A stretch of DNA of 64,000 nt from a virus: IMG/VR virus record IMGVR_UViG_3300036792_000267, positions 1 through 64,000 of that record; one strand, given 5' to 3'. Every line of letters begins with the position of its first letter. The first letter of the stretch is position 1. Below the pieces are notes generated by a model. That model made no database searches. It was not told the DNA's origin and was given only the letters and a program-made list of their open reading frames with translations. The translations under genes were made by a program, and so were the position numbers. Shown one piece after another: positions 1 to 6,387 of this stretch.

Positions 1-92
1 TGCGCTACGAGCGCTCGCTCATCGGGGACTACCGCCTCGGGCTGCACGTTGCGCAGCCGCCGTCGCTGGTCATCGTTACCGGGATCGGCTGA
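1..92 (+). CDS. 3' end of an unidentified gene (partial)
   Basis: An open frame enters from the left edge and stops at TGA 90-92. The visible 29 residues start RYERSLIGDYRLGL and end in a hydrophobic stretch before the stop. Codon third positions are mostly G or C, as in the other genes here. Too little is visible for an assignment. Confidence 0.55.
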   Translation, partial: RYERSLIGDYRLGLHVAQPPSLVIVTGIG

Positions 93-131
93 GTTCCTGC
101 GCGACCGCCGCCGGCTCCGCTAGCCTCGTGC

Positions 132-168
132 CGCGGGCGCGGTTCATTCGCAGTGGCTGGCGCCCGCG
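132..168. terminator. Hairpin, 9-bp perfect stem
   Basis: CGCGGGCGC at 132-140 pairs with GCGCCCGCG at 160-168 around a 19-nt loop, 40 nt after the stop of the upstream gene. No T tract follows; actinobacterial terminators often lack one. Confidence 0.4.
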
Positions 169-287
169 ACGGCGGGACGGGGACCAGTCGTTCATTAAAA
201 CGGACGCTCCCCCGGCTCCTGTCCCGCCAAAGGGGTAAAGGGCGCGCAGCCGGGTCCGGCCAGTGTGCGGACGCCCCCGGCTGCGCC

Positions 288-327
288 AGGGCCCCTGCCC
301 GCGTCCCCAAGGGCGGGCAGGGGCCCT
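288..327. terminator. Hairpin, 15-bp perfect stem
   Basis: AGGGCCCCTGCCCGC at 288-302 pairs perfectly with 313-327 around a 10-nt loop. This is one of the strongest hairpins in the window and is likely a bidirectional terminator, though no clear T run follows. Confidence 0.5.
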
Positions 328-579
328 CTGCGCGCTCTAGCCTTGCCTTGTGGGCCCACGCGGGCTGTGGCAGTACGTCGGGCACACCGAACCCGGGACG
401 GGCCTCAGTTGACGTCGCTGCCGCGGCGCGCAGGTCCCTGGAAAATTGGCTTAGCGGCGATGTAACGATTTCGCCGTCAACAGCGGGTACTGATTCCGGA
501 TCACCCCCTGATTCTGCGGGCGACACCCCGTGGTCCGACCCCATGCAGTGGTCTGCTGGTGACGCAGAGTGGTAACGGA

Positions 580-665
580 GATAGCTTGAGGTGCTAGCTG
601 ATATCACCTGGACCCCTGAAAAGATATCAGCTAGCACCTTGTGATAGCTATCAGGGGGTGCTATC
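580..665. repeat. Nested inverted repeats, probable operator or partition site
   Basis: GGTGCTAGCTGATATC (590-605) is the perfect 16-bp reverse complement of 623-638. Related half-sites flank it: GATAGCT at 580, the palindrome GATAGCTATC at 643-652, and GGTGCTATC at 657-665. The array covers the -35 box and spacer of the promoter for the ribbon-helix-helix-like gene at 674, which suggests autoregulation or a centromere-like site. Confidence 0.6.
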
Positions 666-667
666 TT
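639..667 (+). promoter_or_regulatory. Promoter of the 674 regulator gene
   Basis: TTGTGA (639-644) and TATCTT (662-667) are 17 bp apart. The GTG start at 674 lies 6 nt after the -10 box, so the transcript would be leaderless. The GATAGCTATC palindrome lies in the -35/spacer region. Confidence 0.5.
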
Positions 668-673
668 CTGGGT

Positions 674-964
674 GTGGGCAAGGGCGATTTCCTGCTCCGG
701 CTGGACCCGGAAGAACTCGAACGCGTGCACAAGGCTGCCGCGGACGAGGGCATCACCGCGTCCGACTACATCAGGGAGGGAATCGGCTTGAGGCACCAGC
801 AGGCGGGTATCCCCAGGCCAGAGACTCGCGAGAGTATCCTGGCGGAGGTCGCCGACGTTGCCTCCAAGCTGAAGGCGGGCTTCGTCCTGGTGCCGTCGGC
901 GGAGGCGGAATCCTCCGGGGGCCCGGACTCGTGGTCCGGGCTGATGGACCGGGAGGGGCCCTGA
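674..964 (+). CDS. Ribbon-helix-helix-like DNA-binding protein
   Basis: The product is 96 aa. Its N-terminal part (FLLRLDPEELERVHKAA, then GITASDYIREGI) has the strand-helix-helix pattern of CopG/Arc-type repressors, with small hydrophobic positions alternating and a T/S-x-S-D-Y-I-R helix start. The GTG at 674 is chosen over the longer frame from 641 because 641 lies inside the palindrome and the promoter -10 box ends 6 nt before 674. Such proteins bind palindromic operators or partition sites, matching the repeats just upstream. The C-terminal half is Ser/Gly-rich and unassigned. Confidence 0.6.
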   Translation: MGKGDFLLRLDPEELERVHKAAADEGITASDYIREGIGLRHQQAGIPRPETRESILAEVADVASKLKAGFVLVPSAEAESSGGPDSWSGLMDREGP

Positions 965-1340
965 TGGACCGCCGGCTAGACCAATTTCGCTTCGCACGTA
1001 TTAAAAGCTTGTCTTTGCCCAAGGGTGAATATTACGCAAGTTCGCGTTGTTTTCCCTGGCTACCAGGCCGGCTGCCTGACACCAGCGGGGAGCTGCACGT
1101 CCCCGTCCCGGTCAACGTCCCCCGCCGACACCTAAGATCCGCGGGACCTGGGCACAGCCCCAGGTGCGCTGCGACGGTTGAGCCTTTGCGAACTCGGGTT
1201 CCTTCCGGCGTATGTGCCTCGGCGCAAGGGTCACCCGACCCGGCTCCTTCCTGTGCACCAGGGGAGCCGGCTCCGGCGTCTCGCCGTAGGGGTCCCTGCC
1301 GGGCAGGCAGCCTACATACTTCGATCAACAGGAGGCACCC
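965..1340. other. 376-bp stretch without a confident gene
   Basis: A frame opens at ATG 964 overlapping the previous stop, but it lacks the codon bias of its neighbours and runs into the next gene, so it is not called. There is an AT-rich patch around 980-1050 and a small hairpin ACCTGGG/CCCAGGT near 1145-1165. A CATACT-like box near 1315 and AGGAGG at 1330-1335 precede the next gene. Confidence 0.4.
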
Positions 1341-1610
1341 GTGGCCAGCCGCGTGAGCCCCGGGCAGTCGCTGCTGACGGCCCTGGCCGGCCTGACCGCC
1401 TACGAGGCCGGCGCGTACCCGGGTGACCTGCTGGACACCCGGGCGGAGAAGCCGGAGGAGGCGGAGCAGCTGAGGACCGCCGCCGACGCCTTCGCCGCGG
1501 CGCTGGCCGTGGCCAGCCGGCTGGCGGAGGAGGTGCGCCGGCTCGGGGGCGACCCCGACGCGCTCCGGCTGCGCATCTACGACAAGGCCAGTGAACTCGC
1601 CTACTCCTAA
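1341..1610 (+). CDS. Hypothetical small helical protein
   Basis: The product is 89 aa, Ala/Glu/Leu-rich and probably all helical. The GTG start at 1341 has a good AGGAGG site 6 nt upstream. No family is recognised. It is followed within 6 bp by the class 1 promoter at 1616. Confidence 0.6.
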   Translation: MASRVSPGQSLLTALAGLTAYEAGAYPGDLLDTRAEKPEEAEQLRTAADAFAAALAVASRLAEEVRRLGGDPDALRLRIYDKASELAYS

Positions 1611-1615
1611 CTTAC

Positions 1616-1644
1616 TTGACTTGAGTTAACCGCCCCGCTACGCT
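1616..1644 (+). promoter_or_regulatory. Class 1 promoter/operator (TTGAC-N4-GTTAA)
   Basis: TTGACT (1616-1621), 17-bp spacer, TACGCT (1639-1644). The -35 box is the left half of TTGAC-TTGA-GTTAA, an imperfect palindrome also seen at 6285, 17480, 19464, 31065 and 55855. It should drive the small-gene operon from 1701 to 4329. Confidence 0.65.
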
Positions 1645-1700
1645 GAGACTAGCTAGCGGGGCTTAACCTTTTCCCCGGAACCTAAGCGAAGGGCAGGCAC

Positions 1701-2120
1701 ATGGGACCTGGAAACGACAAGTACGCAGCCGACTGCGGCTCTCCGCCGGCGGAGGCTCCCGGCAGCCTGCTCGGTACCATGCGGAAGGGCATCGCGTCGG
1801 ACCGGCTCGGCCTGAGCTTGTCCGGTCCCCCGATGGTGGACGTCCGGGCAGAGCCGGACCGCGACTACGCGGACGACACCGACCTCATCTACATGCGCGG
1901 GGGTGTCGATTTCCGCACCCGGTTCACCCCGGCTGACGTCGTGAACGTCATCGCCGCGCTCAGCGGTGCGATGCCGACCGCCGGCGAGGTCGTGGCTGGC
2001 TTTCTGAACGAGCGGCTGGAAAAGGCACGGCGGGACGAGAAGCTGGCGTTCGGCGAGATCGGCCCTGGCCCGGAGGTCCGTGCCCTGCAGCGCGTCATCG
2101 CCATGCTGGAGGAGAAGTGA
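1701..2120 (+). CDS. Hypothetical protein
   Basis: The product is 139 aa. The ATG at 1701 follows GGGCAGG. It has an acidic middle part and a C-terminal helix (FLNERLEKARRDEKLAF). No family is recognised. It is the first gene after the 1616 promoter and its stop overlaps the next start (GTGA). Confidence 0.6.
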   Translation: MGPGNDKYAADCGSPPAEAPGSLLGTMRKGIASDRLGLSLSGPPMVDVRAEPDRDYADDTDLIYMRGGVDFRTRFTPADVVNVIAALSGAMPTAGEVVAGFLNERLEKARRDEKLAFGEIGPGPEVRALQRVIAMLEEK

Positions 2121-2797
2121 CGGCGCTGCTCGTTACCGTCGCCGTGGTGCTGGCAGCCGGCTCCCTGACGCTGCTGTTTCACCCGCTGGCGCGGTTCCTG
2201 AAGGCTTCGGAGGTGCCGGCGGCGCTGCTCATCGCGTGCTCGGGCCGGCCTAACCGCCGCCGCCTGCTGTTCGTGCTGCGCTCGCGCCGCGAGGCCTACC
2301 TCGATGACATCGCCGGCCTGCCGCCCGAGTACCTGCGGGTGGTCCTGGCCTGGCAGTGGGCGGTGGCCCGGTTCACTGCCCTGGTGCTCCGCTGCCGTCG
2401 TCGGCTTCGCTTCGCCTGGCGGAATGGCCCGCTGGTCGTTCCGCCGAAGGAGAAGAAGCTGGCCGGGGGGATGGCGGAGTTTGAGCGGGTGGTGGCGGCT
2501 AACGAGGCTGCGGTACGGGAGGCGGGCTGTACCGTTGCGGAGCTGTCCGAGGCCGTCAGCCAGGTAGGCCGGCACGTCGAGAAGCTGTCCTGCAGCGCTT
2601 CGGCGCGCGGCATCGGCGCTAGCCTCATCGCGGCGGGCTCCGTCACCGCCGCCCAGGTCCAGGCGGGCGACGTCACCCTCTTTCCCGCTGCCCGCAACCC
2701 GTGGGCTGCCCAGGTGAACGCCGAGCTGGCTGTGCGCAGGGCTGACGAGGCCGTGTACCAGGCGAACGCCGCGAAGGACCGGAGGGACGCCCGGTGA
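2117..2797 (+). CDS. Hypothetical membrane-anchored protein
   Basis: The product is 226 aa. Residues 1-22 (MTALLVTVAVVLAAGSLTLLF) form a hydrophobic N-terminal segment that could be a membrane anchor. An Arg-rich cytoplasmic-type region and long Ala/Glu-rich helices follow. GTG start in a GTGA overlap. No family recognised. Confidence 0.6.
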   Translation: MTALLVTVAVVLAAGSLTLLFHPLARFLKASEVPAALLIACSGRPNRRRLLFVLRSRREAYLDDIAGLPPEYLRVVLAWQWAVARFTALVLRCRRRLRFAWRNGPLVVPPKEKKLAGGMAEFERVVAANEAAVREAGCTVAELSEAVSQVGRHVEKLSCSASARGIGASLIAAGSVTAAQVQAGDVTLFPAARNPWAAQVNAELAVRRADEAVYQANAAKDRRDAR

Positions 2798-3120
2798 GCG
2801 GGACCACTGAGCGCACGGTCGATGGCGTGACGGCCGACCTGCTGCGGCTCGCCCTCGCCGGCATCATCACCCCGGCCCTGCGGGAGAACACCGAAAAGCA
2901 GGTGCGCGAGCTGGCGGACGAGGCGTGCCGGCTGGTGCGCGAGGACGAGAGGGCCAGGAACCGCAAGTCGCTGGCCGCCGCCTGGTCGGCGTGGCTGGAC
3001 CTGGTGATGTCGGTGAGCCTGCCCTCGGCCGGCGGCAAGAGTCTGCTGCAGGACGTCCTTGACCTGGAGCCCGAGCTGCGAGAGCGGTTTGAGGCCGCGT
3101 TCCTGGGAGGCGGGCGGTGA
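2794..3120 (+). CDS. Hypothetical protein
   Basis: The product is 108 aa, highly charged and mostly helical. GTG start in a GTGA overlap with the previous stop, and a GTGA overlap with the next gene, which indicates translational coupling in one operon. No family recognised. Confidence 0.6.
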   Translation: MSGTTERTVDGVTADLLRLALAGIITPALRENTEKQVRELADEACRLVREDERARNRKSLAAAWSAWLDLVMSVSLPSAGGKSLLQDVLDLEPELRERFEAAFLGGGR

Positions 3121-3464
3121 GCATTTTCACGGTTGTGCGCCACGGTAGCGGCAGGATCGTGCTGGAGACCGACGACTGGGTGGACGCCCAGGCGGCGGCC
3201 ATCGCGTCGACTGGCCGCAACCTGCGGGACGACGACTGGCTCTCGGTGCGCGGCACCCACCCCACCCACGAGTGGGGCCCTCCTCACCCTGACCAGGGCG
3301 ATGCCGCGCCGCACGCCCGCCGCTGCGTTAAGTGCGGCGGCTGGGATAACGGCAGCTACGGCTCCCAGGCCCCGTGCGGCTACGACTTCGACGGCCCCGG
3401 CGGCTCTTCCCTGGTGGCGGCAGTCGAGCGGGAGCTGGCCGCGAGGGAGGCAGCTGGTGGCTGA
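3117..3464 (+). CDS. Hypothetical protein with a zinc-knuckle-like motif
   Basis: The product is 115 aa. Around residues 63-85 it has H-A-R-R-C-V-K-C followed by a lone Cys, a possible metal site. The rest is unrecognised. It starts at GTG in a GTGA overlap. Confidence 0.55.
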   Translation: MSIFTVVRHGSGRIVLETDDWVDAQAAAIASTGRNLRDDDWLSVRGTHPTHEWGPPHPDQGDAAPHARRCVKCGGWDNGSYGSQAPCGYDFDGPGGSSLVAAVERELAAREAAGG

Positions 3465-3693
3465 GTACCAGTTCACCGTCCGGCTGAACCGCGAGGTTAC
3501 CGAGGCCGAGGTAGACCTGCTGTACGAGGTCGGCCTGAGTGACGCGGGGATCGAGACAGGCCCGGCCGGCGCGCTGCTCGACGTCACCCGCGAGGCTCCC
3601 TCGCCTGCTGACGCTGTTGAGTCGGTGTGCGCCGACGTGGCGAAGGTGGCGGGCCTGCGCGTCCGCTCAGTCAGCGAGGTGACCCGTGCCTGA
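3457..3693 (+). CDS. Hypothetical small alpha/beta protein
   Basis: The product is 78 aa. The GTG at 3457 overlaps the previous gene's end; the frame is open upstream but only shadow sequence is there. The alternating strand/helix pattern (YQFTVRLNREVTEAEVDLLYE) is seen in small phage proteins of unknown role. No family recognised. Confidence 0.6.
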   Translation: MAEYQFTVRLNREVTEAEVDLLYEVGLSDAGIETGPAGALLDVTREAPSPADAVESVCADVAKVAGLRVRSVSEVTRA

Positions 3694-4012
3694 CGGCATG
3701 TTCCTGCGGTTCGAGGACCCGTACGGGGGCGGCAAGAGGTACGCGGAGCTGCCGGCCGGCGAGTACGGCTACAGCGACGCCCAGGGCCTGTACGAGTGGC
3801 GGCGGGTGCCGTACGACTACCCGCCGGGCTCGGTACTGCCCGGCCCTGGCACCATGCTGGTGCGGATCGACTACAGCGGCGGGGACCGGCAGGCTAGCGA
3901 CCGCAACGGCCTGTGGACTCACGGCGGCTCGGCCAGTGTCCAGGCCCGGGATGCCGGCTGGCCGGCGGAACTCGGCCTCCAGGCGGCCCTTGACCCGGCG
4001 AGGCTGAACTGA
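3686..4012 (+). CDS. Hypothetical protein
   Basis: The product is 108 aa, rich in Tyr, Gly and Asp and without membrane segments. It starts at GTG 3686 inside the previous gene's last codons. No family recognised. Confidence 0.55.
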   Translation: MPDGMFLRFEDPYGGGKRYAELPAGEYGYSDAQGLYEWRRVPYDYPPGSVLPGPGTMLVRIDYSGGDRQASDRNGLWTHGGSASVQARDAGWPAELGLQAALDPARLN

Positions 4013-4329
4013 TGGCCGTTAAGCTGCTCGCCGGCTTCACCCACGTCAACCGGGGTACAGCCGACTACAAGGGGGTACTGCGCGCCACGCCCAAGTCGGC
4101 GCCCGCCTGGACCTGCACCCACAACCACCTGTCGGCCGAGGCAGCCCGCCGGTGCGCCGACTTCGAGCTGGAAAGCCGCAAGCAGGGCAGCCGCGAGGTC
4201 ATCTCCCTGCGCTGGTGCGAGCCGTGCGGCCGATGGTGGCCGGACGGCGACGCTCCGGCCTGCCCGGTGTGCTCGGTGCCCATGGAGAGGGTGAAACTCG
4301 TTGTACTGGAGCGAACCCGGATGCCTTGA
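4012..4329 (+). CDS. Hypothetical zinc-ribbon protein
   Basis: The product is 105 aa. Residues about 69-88 hold W-C-E-P-C-G then C-P-V-C, a two-knuckle zinc ribbon. ATG at 4012 overlaps the previous TGA. Its last codons lie in the next class 1 promoter (4326-4354). Confidence 0.6.
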   Translation: MAVKLLAGFTHVNRGTADYKGVLRATPKSAPAWTCTHNHLSAEAARRCADFELESRKQGSREVISLRWCEPCGRWWPDGDAPACPVCSVPMERVKLVVLERTRMP

Positions 4330-4354
4330 CCGAGGCAACGGGAAACACTAGACT
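4326..4354 (+). promoter_or_regulatory. Class 1 promoter
   Basis: TTGACC (4326-4331), 17-bp spacer, TAGACT (4349-4354), immediately followed by CCAGTCAAG, a further half-site of the TTGAC/GTCAA type. The -35 palindrome itself is imperfect. It drives the genes from 4380. Confidence 0.6.
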
Positions 4355-4379
4355 CCAGTCAAGAAAATAGGAGGTTGCC

Positions 4380-4688
4380 TTGAGCAACGACACCGCTGTC
4401 GCGGAGACGGACGGGCGCAGCCGCCCGGAGCCGCCGCACGAGGCACCGCCCGGCCAGCACTGGACGGCGGTCCGTGCGGACCGCAAGTGGGCCCCGGCCG
4501 AGCCCGGCAAGAACTGCCGTTACCGCGGCACGTCCGAGCACGCCTGCGGCGGGCCTGCCGTGGTCGTCGTCACGCGCGGCATCAGCCGGCCCATCCCGTG
4601 GAACTACTGCGCGAGGGACGCCCTGGAGCAGTACGGGGTGTGGCTGGAAGACGGGAAGGTCATGACGTGGGAACTGAAGGACGACTGA
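4380..4688 (+). CDS. Hypothetical protein
   Basis: The product is 102 aa. The TTG start at 4380 follows AGGAGG by 5 nt. The N-terminus is Pro/Glu-rich; the body has two Cys (residues about 46 and 56) and one further Cys. No family recognised. First gene of a second small operon. Confidence 0.55.
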   Translation: MSNDTAVAETDGRSRPEPPHEAPPGQHWTAVRADRKWAPAEPGKNCRYRGTSEHACGGPAVVVVTRGISRPIPWNYCARDALEQYGVWLEDGKVMTWELKDD

Positions 4689-5020
4689 CCGCCCGGCTGC
4701 GCGCCGACGGCGAGGGATTCCGCGAGGAAGCGGGGCACCTGGACCCTGAGCCGTTCATCGGCCGGGTGCTCGAAGTGCTGCCGGAGGTTGTGGTTGAGGA
4801 CTTCGGCGACCCGTACATGCGGCCAGAGGCGCTGCGTACTCCTGAAGCCTGGCGGGAGTGGCTGTGCGAGTACACCGGCAACATGGCGTGGGCCGGCGAT
4901 GAGCAGGCGCCGGAGACCAACTTCATGCGCCGCGCCAGGCCGGGCGACACTACGAACGGCTACACCAAGACGGACCGGACCTGCAATGGCCTGGCAGTAT
5001 GGGAGAAGGTGGCCCGGTGA
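4667..5020 (+). CDS. Hypothetical protein
   Basis: The product is 117 aa from GTG 4667, which overlaps the previous gene by 22 nt; no later in-frame start leaves a plausible N-terminus. Acidic, Trp-containing, unrecognised. Confidence 0.5.
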   Translation: MGTEGRLTARLRADGEGFREEAGHLDPEPFIGRVLEVLPEVVVEDFGDPYMRPEALRTPEAWREWLCEYTGNMAWAGDEQAPETNFMRRARPGDTTNGYTKTDRTCNGLAVWEKVAR

Positions 5021-5616
5021 ACCTGGAAACCCTGGAAATCGGCGCCGAAGAGGCGCGCGAGAAGCTGGACGAGTACTCGCGTGTCCTGCAGGGCGAGCGC
5101 ACGGCTGAGGACGAGGCCATCGCCGCCGGCTACCGCGCCGCGGCGCACGGGCTGCCGGTCATCAGCCTGCCCCGCACCATCGCGGCAGGCGGGTTTCACG
5201 GTAACAGCCTGCCCCGGCTGGCGGTTATCGGCGCGGAGGCGACGGCGTGCTACGCCCGGTGGGACGGCCGGTCCCTGGTTTACGCCGACCGCGACGACCG
5301 GATGGCTAACCGCGGGGCCCTGGTGGGCGCGCACTCGGTGCGGGTTCCCCTCGCTCCTGACGACCTGCCCGGCGACTTCCGCAGGCAGTGGCAGGCCGGC
5401 GTCTCGATGGTCCCGCTCATCCCGCCGCGCCTGCGCCCCGGGCCGCGCCGCCTGCGGCACTGCCACATCCTGTGGGAGGTGGACGAGTGGAAGTGGGTGC
5501 CCGCGTGCGACCCGGCGCTGCTGCGCCACATCCGCGGCGACCTGTGGGCGGTGCTGGCCACCTGGGACCTGACCGACCTGGAGCGCATGGTCCTCACCCA
5601 GCGGAGGCTCGGCTAG
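5017..5616 (+). CDS. Conserved-type hypothetical protein
   Basis: The product is 199 aa. The GTG at 5017 (GTGA overlap) has GGAGAAGG upstream, better placed than ATG 4999. The C-terminal pattern H-I-L-W-E-V-D-E-W ... D-P-A-L-L-R-H-I-R-G-D-L-W-A-V-L-A-T-W-D-L-T resembles hypothetical proteins common in actinobacterial phages and plasmids. That is recall of a pattern, not a search result. Function unknown. Confidence 0.55.
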   Translation: MNLETLEIGAEEAREKLDEYSRVLQGERTAEDEAIAAGYRAAAHGLPVISLPRTIAAGGFHGNSLPRLAVIGAEATACYARWDGRSLVYADRDDRMANRGALVGAHSVRVPLAPDDLPGDFRRQWQAGVSMVPLIPPRLRPGPRRLRHCHILWEVDEWKWVPACDPALLRHIRGDLWAVLATWDLTDLERMVLTQRRLG

Positions 5617-5873
5617 TGAGCGCGTTTGCACCCGTCGTCTTGCCTGCTGACGTCGTGCAGGCTGCAGCCGAGCGGGCGAATACGGAGAACAGGTCGCTGG
5701 TTGATGTCGCCACTACGCTGCTGCGTGAGTACGCAGCCGGGAAGTCGTGGGTTAACTTGCCCGGTTCTTCGGGTGGCCTCGAAGAGGCGATGCGTGACTC
5801 TGGACTCATGGGCCAGATCGAGGAAAGTCGTGCGCACCCAGAGCGCATGGTCCCGTTGGACCTGGATGACTGA
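5616..5873 (+). CDS. Hypothetical small protein, possible antitoxin-like
   Basis: The product is 85 aa. A helix-helix pattern at residues 9-45 (PADVVQAAAERANTEN, then LVDVATTLLREYA) could be a ribbon-helix-helix fold, but the strand is weak. GTG 5616 shares its G with the previous TAG. Confidence 0.45.
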   Translation: MSAFAPVVLPADVVQAAAERANTENRSLVDVATTLLREYAAGKSWVNLPGSSGGLEEAMRDSGLMGQIEESRAHPERMVPLDLDD

Positions 5874-6279
5874 GCCGCTGCCCCGCCGTTATAGCCGCCT
5901 GTGGCTGCCTGCCCTGGGGGACCTGGTGGAGTCTTCGCTGCTGGTGTTCCGCCACGGGGTTGCCGGCCCCCGCGGGAAAGCCCGGCTGCGGGCCTGGCAG
6001 GCTGGCGACGGGCATTTCGCCCTGCTGGCTGACAGCGGGCGCGGACTGGACGTCACCGATGCCCAGCCGGGGATGCGCAAGATGCTCGCCGGCCGGTTCG
6101 GCGAGCCGCTGGCCCTGGCCGAGCACTGGCGCGACGGGCGCGTCTACCTGGTGCTCCCGCCGTTCCCCGGCCAGGAGACCGAGCGGCTGCTGCTGAACCC
6201 GGCCAGCCCGGATGACATCCTGCACGACTACGTGGCCGCCTGGTGGGCCGCGCACGGGGATATCATCCTCGCCTTCTGA
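5866..6279 (+). CDS. Hypothetical protein
   Basis: The product is 137 aa from ATG 5866 (ATGACTGA overlap with the previous stop). Mixed alpha/beta with a Trp-rich C-terminus (AAWWAAHGD). No family recognised. It ends the operon just before the promoter at 6285. Confidence 0.55.
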   Translation: MTEPLPRRYSRLWLPALGDLVESSLLVFRHGVAGPRGKARLRAWQAGDGHFALLADSGRGLDVTDAQPGMRKMLAGRFGEPLALAEHWRDGRVYLVLPPFPGQETERLLLNPASPDDILHDYVAAWWAAHGDIILAF

Positions 6280-6284
6280 CTGGC

Positions 6285-6313
6285 TTGACATGAGTTAAGC
6301 AACTCCCTAGACT
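6285..6313 (+). promoter_or_regulatory. Class 1 promoter/operator
   Basis: TTGACA (6285-6290), 17-bp spacer, TAGACT (6308-6313). TTGAC-ATGA-GTTAA spans 6285-6298 and a further GGTTAAG half-site follows the -10 box. It drives the coupling-ATPase gene. Confidence 0.7.
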
Positions 6314-6354
6314 CGGGTTAAGTAGGCAACCGAGTACAGGGGAGAGGCACACTC

Positions 6355-6387
6355 ATGGCGGACAACCAGGCCCGGCGGCAGCCGTGA
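6355..6387 (+). CDS. Ten-codon leader cistron MADNQARRQP
   Basis: ATG 6355 has GGGGAGAGG upstream. Its TGA (6385-6387) overlaps the GTG start of the coupling ATPase (GTGA). The ATPase start has no ribosome site of its own, so translation is probably coupled through this mini-cistron. A sensing role is possible but not shown. Confidence 0.4.
   Translation: MADNQARRQP

Larger units (their letters stand above)
93..673. other. 580-bp intergenic control region
   Basis: No convincing gene is seen; the + frame at 153-575 has no ribosome site and reads through two strong hairpins. The stretch holds perfect inverted repeats at 132-140/160-168 and 288-302/313-327, then a cluster of related palindromes at 580-665 and a promoter at 639-667. 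It separates the upstream gene from the regulator gene at 674 and could be an operator, partition or origin region. Function is inferred from layout only. Confidence 0.5.

Noticed and set aside
153-575. 140-aa + frame in the left control region
   Set aside because: It crosses two strong hairpins, lacks a ribosome site and has no coding bias.
964-1356. + frame from ATG 964
   Set aside because: Poor codon bias after an AT-rich start and overlap with the well-supported gene at 1341.
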